From positions 806,001-870,000 of the forward strand of contig JBCBSM010000001.1 of NCBI GenBank assembly GCA_039819165.1: a stretch of DNA of 64,000 bases. Reading direction: 5' to 3'. Both the position numbers and the translations under genes were made by a program. Every line of letters begins with the position of its first letter. Position 1 is the stretch's first letter. This stretch comes from Planctomycetota bacterium. GTDB taxonomy: Bacteria > Planctomycetota > Phycisphaerae > Phycisphaerales > UBA1924. Below are positions 28,134 to 40,058 of the stretch, piece after piece. The notes under the pieces are model-generated. The model saw only the letters and a list, made by a program, of their open reading frames with translations. It had not been told where the DNA came from and ran no database searches.

Positions 28134-28506
28134 GTTCTGTCAACTTCGCTTCGATGCTCCGCAGCAAGCCCGAGACAACTCTGCCGACTTGCTGCACGTC
28201 CGACATCAAATCCTCAAAGTCCACAGCTGCAACGAATCCAAGTTCACTAGAAATGAGCAGCTGCGTCTGCAATTCGTACGCCGATCCTCGGGCCACCCGG
28301 ATGAACCTCGCGTAGTCGCGGGTCTGTCCTCTGCCCCAGCCTTCGGCGATGTTGCTCGGGACCGCAACGGCGCTCCTCCGCATCTGGCTCACGAGGCCGA
28401 ACCGTTCATCGCTCGGGAAGGCCGCCGTCGCCCGGTACACCCTGGTGGTGAGCGACACGGAGAGCTTCCAGGCCTGAAGATCCTCGAACGACCGGATCTC
28501 GCTCAT
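28129..28506 (-). CDS. Four-helix-bundle protein (S23/23S rRNA intervening-sequence family)
   Basis: A 125-residue protein of the family first described in 23S rRNA intervening sequences (TIGR02436 type). The signature order is visible: [41 protein letters not shown] and [15 protein letters not shown], as four amphipathic helices that form a pentamer in known relatives. Its function is unknown; relatives include the accessory protein Avd of diversity-generating retroelements. I chose ATG at 28506, directly before SEIRSFED. It sits between groES and groEL1, an atypical place, and is flanked by 24-base imperfect inverted repeats. Confidence 0.88.
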   Translation of the reverse strand: MSEIRSFEDLQAWKLSVSLTTRVYRATAAFPSDERFGLVSQMRRSAVAVPSNIAEGWGRGQTRDYARFIRVARGSAYELQTQLLISSELGFVAAVDFEDLMSDVQQVGRVVSGLLRSIEAKLTER

Positions 28507-28526
28507 CCCGCCCCCAGCGGCTCGTG

Positions 28527-28550
28527 GCCAATCGCCAGTGGCCAGTGGCT
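28527..28550. repeat. Right inverted repeat of the four-helix-bundle cassette
   Basis: The partner of the 28110-28133 arm, ending 4 bases before the groES stop codon (28554). The mismatches are at three positions. I see no clear target-site duplication in the bases beside the two arms. Confidence 0.65.
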
Positions 28551-28553
28551 TCA

Positions 28554-28844
28554 TCAGCCCTCCACCACCCCCAGCAACTCACTCTCCCGCAAAATCAGAT
28601 GCGCATCGCCCTTCACCTCGACCTCGGTGCCGGCGTACTTGCCGTAGACGACGGTGTCGCCCTTCTTGACGGTCGGCTTGGCCCGCTCGCCGTTGTCCAG
28701 CCGCCGGCCCGGGCCGACGGCCAGCACCTTGCCGGTCATGGGCTTCTCCTTGGCGGTCTCGGGCAGGAAGATGCCCGACTCGGTCATCGCCTCCTTCTCC
28801 ACGGGGCGGACGACGATCCGATCATCGAGGGGTTTGACGTTCAT
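28554..28844 (-). CDS. groES: 10 kDa co-chaperonin GroES
   Basis: A 96-residue GroES of normal length. It starts [15 protein letters not shown], carries the mobile-loop region [18 protein letters not shown] and ends [15 protein letters not shown]. It caps the GroEL ring. The ATG at 28844 follows GGAG at 8 bases. It lies 68 bases downstream of groEL2, so the order is groEL2, groES, insertion, groEL1. No CIRCE element was found upstream of either groEL or groES. Confidence 0.95.
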   Translation of the reverse strand: MNVKPLDDRIVVRPVEKEAMTESGIFLPETAKEKPMTGKVLAVGPGRRLDNGERAKPTVKKGDTVVYGKYAGTEVEVKGDAHLILRESELLGVVEG

Positions 28845-28912
28845 GGCTGCTGCTCCTGCAGGTCTTGGTGCGTACTCAGATGCGATCGAGGGATGGGCGA
28901 TTCGAGGCGGGA

Positions 28913-30676
<1,764 letters not shown>

Positions 30677-30933
30677 GGGCAGCGATCTCCGTTTGGTTCT
30701 GCGTCACGCGGCAGCACGCCGCCGCACGCGGCGAGCACGCTTGGCGAGGCCCAGTACAACCGGCGCGCCAGTCCGCGAAGCGATATGGGATCGCCTACGC
30801 CGGACCGCGTGACTGCCCGAGCCCCGCCACGCCCCGCACGAACCGCCAAACTGGCATCCCGGTGAGCGACCTCGGACCTCGGCGGGCGTCGCGGTGAACG
30901 CTCGTGCGGGTGGCCGACGCCTATCCTCGGCCC

Positions 30934-31341
30934 ATGCTCGCCGGACCCACGACTCTGGGCACGACCGACCCCGCGGCCTTCTTGCCGCTGATCGTCATCA
31001 TCATGGCGGTCGTCGGCTTCAGCGTGATGAACATCGTGCTGACGCGGATCCTCGGGCCGAGCCGGCAGGGCGAGACCAAGGGTGCGACCTACGAGAGCGG
31101 CATGGAGGCGGTCGGCACCGCCCGCAAGCGGTTCAACGTCCGCTTCTACCTGATCGCGATGGTCTTCCTGGTTTTTGATGTTGAGATCGTGTTCCTGTAT
31201 CCATGGGCCACGACCTTCGCGAATCTCGGGCTCGACGCGGACGAGCGGCTGCTGTGGCTCGGCCGCATCCTCTTCTTCCTGCTGACCACCGTGGTCGCCT
31301 ACCTGTACGGTCTCCGCAAGGGCGTCTTCCAGTTCGATTAG
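30934..31341 (+). CDS. nuoA: NADH-quinone oxidoreductase subunit A
   Basis: A 135-residue membrane protein with three transmembrane helices. The NuoA family core is visible: YESGMEAVGTARKRFNVRFY, then LIAMVFLVFDVEIVFLYPWA. This subunit is part of the membrane arm of complex I and helps form the quinone site. An in-frame GTG at 30904 would add ten residues; no good Shine-Dalgarno decides between them. No other nuo gene follows; a histidine kinase comes next. An isolated nuoA is unusual, since complex I subunits are normally clustered. Confidence 0.88.
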   Translation: MLAGPTTLGTTDPAAFLPLIVIIMAVVGFSVMNIVLTRILGPSRQGETKGATYESGMEAVGTARKRFNVRFYLIAMVFLVFDVEIVFLYPWATTFANLGLDADERLLWLGRILFFLLTTVVAYLYGLRKGVFQFD

Positions 31342-31509
31342 CAGCGGCTTCGGCCAGCCGGCTTATCGGCGACAGGGTTCCCCGTGCCACGGGCGAACCC
31401 GGGGCATTGCCTTGAGCCCCCGATCCCTCCAACCGATACAGCGCCGCGACGAGCCCCCGCCGCGGGGCTCGACGGGTTCGATCGCGGGTGCGCGGGGGGG
31501 CAAAAAGCC

Positions 31510-32943
31510 ATGGACTGGAGGCCGATGCAGTCCAGAGAACGGGCGTTGGCTCCCTTCGGCCTGGCGACCGTCGGGCTGCTGATGCTGGTGACGGCGGCCC
31601 ACGGCTGGCTCGTCGTCCGCGCAGGATCGACCACGGGCCTGCCGGTGATCGTCGAGTTCGGCCTTCTGGTGGCCCTTTCCGCCACCGCCAGCGCCCTCGC
31701 GTACCGGTGGCTGCGGAAGCGGCTTCTGGCGATGGCGGCGCTCCGCGAGGCCGTCCTCGCCTCGGTCGAACGGAAGGCGGCACCCGAAGAACTCCGGATC
31801 GGCCAGCGCTTCGGCGCCGAGGCCGCCGCCTGGAACGCGCTGCTCGAGCGGCTCGAGGCCCCCGCCGCGGAGCCCGCTTCCGCGTCGCCCGGCGTCCCCA
31901 TCCCATCCAGTGGTGACGCAAGCCTCACGGGCGCCGTGTGCGCCGCGCTGTGGCAGGGCGTGCTGGTGGTCGACGCCGAGCTGCGGGTCTGCTTCGCGAA
32001 CGAGGCGGCCGCCATGCTGCTCAACGCGGATCCCTCGAAGCTCGCCGGTGCGGACATCGCCGACCACCTCGAGCTCGATGGGCTGCTGGGCACGTCGGAA
32101 GGCGGGCGTCGCGAGCTGCGCCGCTCGAGCGTTGAAGTAGACCGCAGTCTAGGCGACACGCGGGCGTGCCTGCGGGTGTCGGTCCGGGCGTGCGAACTGC
32201 CGGGCCACAGCGTGCTGGTCGTCGAGGACGTCACGCAGCTGAACGCCGCCGAGGACGCCCGCGCCAACTTCGTCGCGCACGCCACGCACGAGCTGCGGAC
32301 CCCGCTGACCAACATGCGGCTGTACGCCGAGACCGCGATCAGCGACGAATGCGACGAGGCGATGCTGGGCACCTGCCTCAACGTGATCAACCAGGAGGTT
32401 CGCCGGCTCGAGCGGGTCGTCTCCGACATGCTCTCGGTCAGCGAGATGGAGGCTGGCGCGCTCTCGATCCAGGAGGGCGAGGCCCGCAGCGACCAGCTGT
32501 TCGAGGAGCTCCGCGGCGAATTCGTCCCCCAGGCAACGGCCAAGAGCGTGGACCTGCGGTTCAAGCTGCCGCCGAAGCTGCCGGTGATCCGCGGCGACCG
32601 CGACAAGCTGCTGCAGGCCTGCCACAACGTGCTGGGCAACGCCATCAAGTACACGCCCGAGGGCGGCGAGGTGGACGTCGTCGTCGACAGCGGCGTCGAC
32701 GGCATGACCATCGAGGTGCGCGACACCGGCGCGGGCATCTCGGCCCAGGACCGCGACCGCATCTTCGAGCGCTTCTATCGCGCCGACGACGCTCGCAGCT
32801 CGGGCACGCAAGGCACGGGGCTGGGCCTGACGCTGGCCAAGGAGATCATGCTCTGCCACGAGGGATCAATCAGCGTCGATTCGGAGGTCGGCAAGGGCAG
32901 CGTGTTCACCCTCTCCATCCCATCGGGCCGGCTCGTCGCCTAA
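31510..32943 (+). CDS. Membrane sensor histidine kinase
   Basis: A 477-residue histidine kinase. Two transmembrane helices lie near 10-30 and 43-65. A PAS-like region (about 150-245) starts at WQGVLVVDAELRVCFANEAA. The dimerisation domain has the H-box HATHELRTPLTNM with His260. The ATPase domain has an N box (CHNVLGNAIKYTPEGG), G1 (EVRDTGAGI) and G2 (GTGLGLTLAKEI). The start is the ATG at 31510; another at 31525 is possible. It heads the pseudopilus operon, but no response regulator follows directly. The nearest, at 44501-44917, is across the cluster. Upstream, 31450-31471 forms a hairpin (CGAGCCCC/GGGGCTCG). Confidence 0.87.
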   Translation: MDWRPMQSRERALAPFGLATVGLLMLVTAAHGWLVVRAGSTTGLPVIVEFGLLVALSATASALAYRWLRKRLLAMAALREAVLASVERKAAPEELRIGQRFGAEAAAWNALLERLEAPAAEPASASPGVPIPSSGDASLTGAVCAALWQGVLVVDAELRVCFANEAAAMLLNADPSKLAGADIADHLELDGLLGTSEGGRRELRRSSVEVDRSLGDTRACLRVSVRACELPGHSVLVVEDVTQLNAAEDARANFVAHATHELRTPLTNMRLYAETAISDECDEAMLGTCLNVINQEVRRLERVVSDMLSVSEMEAGALSIQEGEARSDQLFEELRGEFVPQATAKSVDLRFKLPPKLPVIRGDRDKLLQACHNVLGNAIKYTPEGGEVDVVVDSGVDGMTIEVRDTGAGISAQDRDRIFERFYRADDARSSGTQGTGLGLTLAKEIMLCHEGSISVDSEVGKGSVFTLSIPSGRLVA

Positions 32944-32956
32944 GGGGGTCGCCGCG

Positions 32957-33288
32957 ATGCGCATCGACGAGCAGGTTCGTGGAGCCGTCACCTTCCTGAG
33001 GCCCGACGGCGCGATCGCCCAGGCCGACTCCATCGAGTTCCGCCGGCAGCTGCTGGATCTGGCCCGCCGCTCGATGGGCCGCTGCGTCGTCGATGCGTCG
33101 GCCGTCCCCTTCATGGATAGCAAGGCGCTCGAGGCGCTGCTGGACGCCACCGACGACCTCGCCCGAGCCGGGCGGGTGCTCAAGCTCTGTGGCCTGAACG
33201 AGACGGTGCGGACCTGCCTGGACCTCACGGGCATCGCCCCGAAGTTCGACATCTACGACGACGGCGTGTCGGCCGCCAGGAGCTTCCT

Positions 33289-33292
<4 letters not shown>
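32957..33292 (+). CDS. STAS-domain protein (anti-sigma-antagonist-like)
   Basis: A 111-residue single-domain STAS protein. The sequence VVDASAVPFMDSKALEALL keeps the conserved Asp-Ser of SpoIIAA-type proteins, where the Ser is phosphorylated by a partner kinase. It probably relays a signal by binding or releasing a switch kinase. It begins 13 bases after the histidine kinase and overlaps gspE by 4 bases. No SpoIIAB-like kinase gene is in the window. Confidence 0.8.
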
Positions 33293-35102
<1,810 letters not shown>

Positions 35103-35106
<4 letters not shown>

Positions 35107-36308
35107 AGTTCATCTACACCGGCTTCGACGCAAACGGCAAGTCCCGCCGCGGCGTGATGGAGGCCGCCACCGAGCAGGCCGCCCGCGAGAAGCTCCGCGC
35201 CGATGGCGTGCTCGTGCTGGAGCTCGGCGAGGCCGATCGCGTGGACGACGAGCGCGTCCGCGGGCCCAAGGGCAAGCTAGGCGAGATCACCCAGTGCCTG
35301 CGGCACCTCTCGGTGCTGCTGGCATCGGGCACGCAGCTGTCCGAGGCCGTGGACAGCCTTGCGTCGCAGGCCCGCAACCCCAAGTTCGCGGCCGTGCTCG
35401 AGGACATCCGCGACCACATCGAATCGGGCAGCGCACTGTCCGAGGCGATGGCCAAGCACCCCGGCTACTTCGATCGCGTGTGCCGCGCGATGATCTCCGC
35501 CGGCGAGGACAGCGGCCGGATGAGCGAACTGCTCGACCGCGTCGCCCGCATGCTGCAGCAGCAGCTCCGCGTGCAGCGGACGCTCGTCGCCTCGATGATT
35601 TATCCCGTGCTGCTGATCGGCATCGGGCTGGTCGTCGTCGTCTCGATGCTGGTGTTCGTCTTCCCGCGGTTCGAGGAGCTGTTCGACTCGCTCGATACGC
35701 CCATCCCGCCGAGCACGCAGCTGTTCATGACCATCAGCTACGTCCTGCGGAACTACTGGTGGGCCGTGGTGCCCTCGGTGCTCGGCGTGGGCGCGCTGGG
35801 GTGGCTCGCGACGCGGCGGCCCTCGACCGGACGCCTCATCGGCGGCGCCATGCTGCGAACGCCCAAGATCGGCCCGCTGCTGCAGGCGTTCGCTAACGCC
35901 CGGGTCGCGCGGATGTTCGCCCTCCTGCTGGACAGCCACCTGCCGCTGCTTGACGTGCTCGAGCTGTCGTCGCGGTCGATGCGGAGCCCCGAGTACGTCG
36001 ACCTGCTGCGGTCGGCCCGGGACGCCGCCGAATCGGGCCAGCCCATCAGCTCGGTCTTCGATGGCAGCGACCTGGTGCACCCCCTCGTGCGCGAGGGCGT
36101 GCGGACGGGCGAGCGCACGGGCTCGATCGGGCGGATGATGAACAATGTGGCCGAGTTTCTTGAGGAGGAGAACGACGCGGCCCTCAAGACGCTGACGAGC
36201 ATCATCGAACCGCTGCTGCTGGTGACGCTCGGGCTGATCGTCGGCACGATCGCCATCAGCATGTTCCTGCCGCTCTTCGATCTCACGGCCACCGCGGGGG
36301 CGCCATGA
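35103..36308 (+). CDS. gspF: Inner-membrane platform protein GspF/PilC
   Basis: A 401-residue polytopic protein with two repeated GspF domains. The first starts after ITQCLRHLSVLLASGTQLSEA, the second at ARVARMFALLLDSHLPLLDV. Transmembrane helices lie near 165-190, 215-235 and 370-395. It is the platform on which GspE acts to add or remove pilin subunits. Its start overlaps gspE in ATGA, and its end overlaps the pilM-like gene by 4 bases. Confidence 0.92.
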
Positions 36309-37225
36309 CGAACCTGGGGAACCTCATCTCCGCGGCACGACGGCGGCCCCGGATCGGCGTCGAGATCCTGCCGTCCGAGATCCGCATCGCCGAGGTCGTC
36401 GGCGTCGCCGGCGACTGGAGGCTCGCGTGCTCGGGCGTCATGGGCCGCCTCGACGCCGGCGACGTGCTTGACGAGACCGATGCCCGGCGGCTGGAGTCGC
36501 TGCTGTTCCGCCGCGGCGCTCGGGGCACCGAGGTGGTCGTGTCCGCTCCGGCCGAATCGCTCGTGCATGCGACGATGAACATGCCGCCCGCGTCGTCGGA
36601 CGCGCCCTTCGCGAAGCTGGCTCGCGCCGAGTTGGAGCGCCTCCGCAAGCTCGAGCAGACGCCCTTCGAGTTCTCCGCCTGGAGCCTGCCGGCCACCGGC
36701 TCTCGGCACGAGATGATGGTCATCGGCTGCAAGACCGAGCCCGCCGACGCCCTCGCGGGCGTGCTGGAGCTGGCGGGCCTGCGGGTGGCCGGCATGGACG
36801 ATCCGACGCGGGCCATGGCCCGCGCGGTGCACGGCGAAGCGGCCGGCGGCGATGCGTTCCGAGTGATCGTCTGCGTCGAGGCGGACGCCTGCGTGCTGGC
36901 GGTGCATCGCGGAGGCGTGCAGACCTACGCCCGGGCGCTGCCCGAGCTGCGGCTGCGGGACCACGGCCGATCGCTGTCCGTGCTGGGCACGGCAATCGCC
37001 GAAGAGGTGCGCGCCTGCGTGGGCTTCGAGAGGCATCGCTGCCGCTCGTCGGCGGACTTCGTGACGGTGCTGTGTGGCGTCGGCGGCACGCTGCCGACGC
37101 TGCGTGCGGTGGTAGGCGAAGCCCTCGCCATCGACGTGCGGCCGTTCGCGGCGCCGGACGGCGGCGAGGTGGACGCGCGCTTCGCCGGCGCGATCGGCCT
37201 CGCCCTGCTGGAGGACGCGGCATGA
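36305..37225 (+). CDS. PilM-like actin-fold assembly protein
   Basis: A 306-residue cytoplasmic protein with an ATPase-like start (RIGVEILPSEIRIAEVVG), as in PilM and the cytoplasmic half of GspL. Later parts (EEVRACVGFE and CGVGGTLPTL) match the FtsA/PilM fold. PilM binds PilN at the inner membrane and couples to the ATPase. Resemblance is partial, so GspL is an alternative label. It overlaps its neighbours by 4 bases each. Confidence 0.75.
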   Translation: MTNLGNLISAARRRPRIGVEILPSEIRIAEVVGVAGDWRLACSGVMGRLDAGDVLDETDARRLESLLFRRGARGTEVVVSAPAESLVHATMNMPPASSDAPFAKLARAELERLRKLEQTPFEFSAWSLPATGSRHEMMVIGCKTEPADALAGVLELAGLRVAGMDDPTRAMARAVHGEAAGGDAFRVIVCVEADACVLAVHRGGVQTYARALPELRLRDHGRSLSVLGTAIAEEVRACVGFERHRCRSSADFVTVLCGVGGTLPTLRAVVGEALAIDVRPFAAPDGGEVDARFAGAIGLALLEDAA

Positions 37226-37785
37226 CCCCGACGAATCTGCTGCCTCGCCATCGCGTGGCCGCACTGCGAGTGCGACGCTGGCTGGAGCACTGGTGCGTGA
37301 CGACCGGCCTCGTCGCGGGCGCCGGCTTCCTAATCGTGGTCGGCCTCCGCAGCGCGGCGCCGCCGGTGGGCAGCCTGTCGGCCGACCTCGCGGTCCAGGC
37401 CGAGGCGGACCGCTCCATGCTGGCCACGCTACACAACGAGATCAACGCGCTGACCACCCGCGAGCGGGCCCAGCGGCGGGCGTCGGTCATGCCGGCCTGG
37501 GACGCGGTGCTCCTGGTCATCGCCCACAGCACGGGCGATGGCGTGGTGCTCCGCAGCATCACCGTCAAGGAGCGCGCTCCGAGCGGCCCCCCGCAGTGGC
37601 GGGTCGTCATCGATGGATTCGCCGGCAGCACGCCGCTGGCGCAGGGCATGTCGCAGCGGCTCGACTCGTTGCGGCTGTTCTCGAACACCGTGCTGGTGTA
37701 CTCGCGGGTGGCGCCCCCCGGGAGCCCCGCGAGCACGAGCTTCCAGATCGAGTGCACGGTCCAGCCCGGGAGCGCCAAGCCATGA
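37222..37785 (+). CDS. PilN/GspL-like bitopic membrane protein
   Basis: A 187-residue protein with a short basic cytoplasmic N-terminus, one transmembrane helix (about 28-48) and a periplasmic part: a coiled-coil segment (about 55-95) followed by a ferredoxin-like domain ending in VLVYSRVAPPG. Topology and position behind a PilM-like gene suggest PilN. Sequence signatures for PilN are weak in general, so the call relies on context. Start and stop overlap the flanking genes. Confidence 0.65.
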   Translation: MTPTNLLPRHRVAALRVRRWLEHWCVTTGLVAGAGFLIVVGLRSAAPPVGSLSADLAVQAEADRSMLATLHNEINALTTRERAQRRASVMPAWDAVLLVIAHSTGDGVVLRSITVKERAPSGPPQWRVVIDGFAGSTPLAQGMSQRLDSLRLFSNTVLVYSRVAPPGSPASTSFQIECTVQPGSAKP

Positions 37786-38402
37786 AGCCCGCCTCGCTCC
37801 AGAGCCTGGCAAGCCGCCTGACACCGGCGCACGTGCACGCGCTCGGCTCGGGCGTACTGGTGGTGCTTGCCGGACTCGTGTACCTGCTGGGCGTTGGTCC
37901 CATGCAGCACGCCCGCGAGGCGGCGCGTGCCCAGGAGGTCATCGCGGCCGCGGAGCGAGCGGCCGCCGTCCAGCGCGCCGAGGAAATGGACGCACTCCGC
38001 ACGCGGATCGCTGAACTGCGGCGGACGCTGCGGCTGGACGCGCAGCAGCCCGCGGCGATCGCGGCGGGCTCGATCTTCCAGCGGCTCTCGGATGGCGCCG
38101 AAGACTGCGGCCTCGTCGTGCGCGGCGTCGACACGATGGACCGCCGGGAGGAGGACGGGCTGCTCCGCACGCGGATGCTGCTGCAGGGGGCCGGGCGGCT
38201 GGAGGGGCTCATCGAGCTGATCGGCTTGCTCGAGGACGATTTTCCGGACGTGGCGGTCGACCACGTGACCGTCTCCCGGGGTACGAGCGCCGAGCAGCCC
38301 CAGGTGTTCCAGCTCGGCCTGTCGCGCTATTCCGCGCCTTCGGCAGGGCCCGAAGCCGGGCGGGGCGGGTCGGCTCCAGGGTCCGCGCCGCCGGCTCGAT
38401 GA
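37782..38402 (+). CDS. PilO/GspM-like bitopic membrane protein
   Basis: A 206-residue protein with an N-terminal transmembrane helix (about 20-42), a periplasmic coiled coil (REAARAQEVIAAAERAAAVQ and onwards to about 85) and a ferredoxin-like domain (GLVVRGVDTMDRRE, GLIELIGLLEDDF). This is the PilO/GspM plan. It should dimerise with the PilN-like protein encoded before it. A disordered Gly/Pro/Ala-rich tail ends the protein. Confidence 0.65.
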   Translation: MKPASLQSLASRLTPAHVHALGSGVLVVLAGLVYLLGVGPMQHAREAARAQEVIAAAERAAAVQRAEEMDALRTRIAELRRTLRLDAQQPAAIAAGSIFQRLSDGAEDCGLVVRGVDTMDRREEDGLLRTRMLLQGAGRLEGLIELIGLLEDDFPDVAVDHVTVSRGTSAEQPQVFQLGLSRYSAPSAGPEAGRGGSAPGSAPPAR

Positions 38403-38409
38403 ACGCTGC

Positions 38410-38961
38410 ATGAAGCTAAACAAGGAGCGTCGCGTCTACGTCGCGCTGCTGGGCTGCGCCGGGTTGGTCCTGGGCGTCGATCAACTGCTCAGCGCTGGGC
38501 CGCAATCGGCCCAGGCCGGCGCACCGGTGCCCATGCACGACGCGACCACCGGGGACGCAGGCGCAGGGGCGGCTGCCCGACCGCTCGACGAACGCAAGGC
38601 GATGGCCGGCTGGAACGAGGCGGCCCGGGCACTGATGGCCCAGAAGAACGAGTCGGGGGGCGTGCCCGATCCATTCGCGATGCCCGATGCAGGGGCTGGC
38701 GAGGCCGTGGCGTCCGCGGGAGGCTCGTTCGCGTCCCGCCACACGCTCAGCGCCGTGCTGGCCGCGGGGCCCGATAGCGTGGCGATCATCGACGGCAGGC
38801 CCGTGCGCATCGGCGAAAAGATTGACGGCATGACGCTGGTGGAGGTCGAGCGGCGGGCGGCGGTCTTCGAGAGCGGCGCTCGGCGGATCCGCGTCGAGCT
38901 ACCGGACCAGGCCACGGCTCCCGGTCGCCGGGGCGTCTCGGTTGGCGCTCCGCGGCGCTAG
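38410..38961 (+). CDS. GspC/PulC-like inner-membrane protein
   Basis: A 183-residue protein with one N-terminal helix (about 9-28), an Ala/Gly/Pro-rich linker and a small beta domain (LSAVLAAGPDSVAIIDGRPVRIGEKIDGM, then VEVERRAAVFES) that resembles the homology region of GspC and PilP. That region normally contacts the periplasmic N0 domain of the secretin. Finding such a domain without a secretin gene in the window is notable. It starts 7 bases after the PilO-like gene. Confidence 0.6.
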   Translation: MKLNKERRVYVALLGCAGLVLGVDQLLSAGPQSAQAGAPVPMHDATTGDAGAGAAARPLDERKAMAGWNEAARALMAQKNESGGVPDPFAMPDAGAGEAVASAGGSFASRHTLSAVLAAGPDSVAIIDGRPVRIGEKIDGMTLVEVERRAAVFESGARRIRVELPDQATAPGRRGVSVGAPRR

Positions 38962-39105
38962 CCGCACAGCCGGCACAGACCGCCCGAGCGACGCGATGAA
39001 GGCCCCGCAACGGGGATGGGTGGCTGGATACGGGCAACGAGAACGCCGATGCCATCCTCGGCGAGCCAGGATGGCCCGCCGGGATCCGAGGTGGAGGTGA
39101 CGGAC

Positions 39106-39582
39106 ATGCTTGGGGTGCTGCGTCAACGCCGGTGTGGCTTTAGCTTGATCGAGCTGGTGATCGTGATCGCGATCCTCGGCATCCTGGCCGCCGTCGCGGT
39201 CCCCCGTATGAGCCGAGGCGCCGCGGGCGCGGCCTCGTCGCGGCTCAAGTCGGACCTCGCGACGCTCCGCGGGGCGCTGGAGCTCTACTACGCCGAGCAC
39301 CAGAACAACTACCCGGCACTGGCCGACTTCACCAACGCCATGGTCGTGCAGTTCTCGGATGCCGAGGGCAACCTGAGCGCGACCAAGACCGGCGAGTTCA
39401 TTTACGGTCCCTACCTCAAGGAGATCCCGACGATCCAGATCGGCACCGAGAAGGGCAGCAACGGCGTCGGCGCCGCGCCCGGTGCGGGCATCGCCTGGAT
39501 CTACGACGACACGACCGGCAACATCTCCGCGAACACCGGTGCGCTCACCGACGACGCCGGCGTGCTGTACACCTCGTACTAG
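39106..39582 (+). CDS. gspG: Major type II secretion pseudopilin GspG
   Basis: A 158-residue prepilin with a short basic leader and the class III cleavage site: RRCG/FSLIELVIVIAILGILAAVAVP, Glu at +5 and a hydrophobic alpha1. The C-terminal part has a Trp-Tyr-Asp segment (GIAWIYDDTTGNIS) like the calcium-binding end of GspG. It forms the shaft of the pseudopilus. I chose the ATG at 39106 because GGAGG lies 8 bases upstream. The 144 bases before it show nothing clear. Confidence 0.88.
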   Translation: MLGVLRQRRCGFSLIELVIVIAILGILAAVAVPRMSRGAAGAASSRLKSDLATLRGALELYYAEHQNNYPALADFTNAMVVQFSDAEGNLSATKTGEFIYGPYLKEIPTIQIGTEKGSNGVGAAPGAGIAWIYDDTTGNISANTGALTDDAGVLYTSY

Positions 39583-39605
39583 CGTCGCGACGCTCGGAGG
39601 GCTCG

Positions 39606-40058
39606 ATGCTCCGGCGTGCCTTTAGCCTCACCGAACTCGTGATCGTGCTGGTGGTCATCTCGGTGGCCGCCGGCCTTGCACTTCCGGCCTACTCCTCCGC
39701 GACGGGCCGCTACCGGGCGCACGGCGGCGCCCAGCAGCTCGTCGCGGATCTCGACCGCGCAGCCGCGCACGCCCGTACCACCGCCACCCAGGTCGACGTC
39801 GCGTTCCTGTCCGCCCCCGACCGCGTCGAGTTCAGCGGCCTGCCCGACCGGCTCGATGCCGCCGTCGACCACGTGCTGCAGCTGGAGGGAGATCCGTTCT
39901 CGGTCCGGCTCGTGACGGCCGACTTCGGCGGCTCGGCGGCCTTTACGTTGAACGAGCTGGGCGTGCCCTCCTCGGGCGGCACCATCGAGCTCGACGGCGG
40001 CGGCCGCAAGTGGATCCTCGACGTCGACCCCACCACCGGCGAGGCGAGCATCCGATGA
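39606..40058 (+). CDS. Minor pseudopilin GspH-like
   Basis: A 150-residue prepilin-like protein: leader MLRRA/FSLTELVIVLVVIS with Glu at +5, then a beta-rich domain (LNELGVPSSGGTIELDG at the end), as in GspH/FimT. The ATG at 39606 follows GGAGG at 5 bases. GspH is a minor pseudopilin that joins the tip complex. It overlaps the next gene by 4 bases. Confidence 0.8.
   Translation: MLRRAFSLTELVIVLVVISVAAGLALPAYSSATGRYRAHGGAQQLVADLDRAAAHARTTATQVDVAFLSAPDRVEFSGLPDRLDAAVDHVLQLEGDPFSVRLVTADFGGSAAFTLNELGVPSSGGTIELDGGGRKWILDVDPTTGEASIR

Noticed and set aside
24615-28250. A very long open frame of about 1200 codons on the plus strand opposite groEL1, dnaJ and grpE
   Set aside because: High GC suppresses stop codons on the strand opposite real genes. 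The translation is low complexity (Val/Leu/Ala/Gly/His/Arg) with no domain, and the minus strand carries well-known chaperone genes throughout.
28110-28550. A true insertion sequence or transposon
   Set aside because: There is no transposase and no visible target-site duplication. The segment is reported as a repeat-bounded cassette instead.
30677-30933. CIRCE (HrcA operator) upstream of the gro operon
   Set aside because: I looked for TTAGCACTC-N9-GAGTGCTAA and found only GC-rich AGCACG/CGTGCT words without the correct spacing or sequence.
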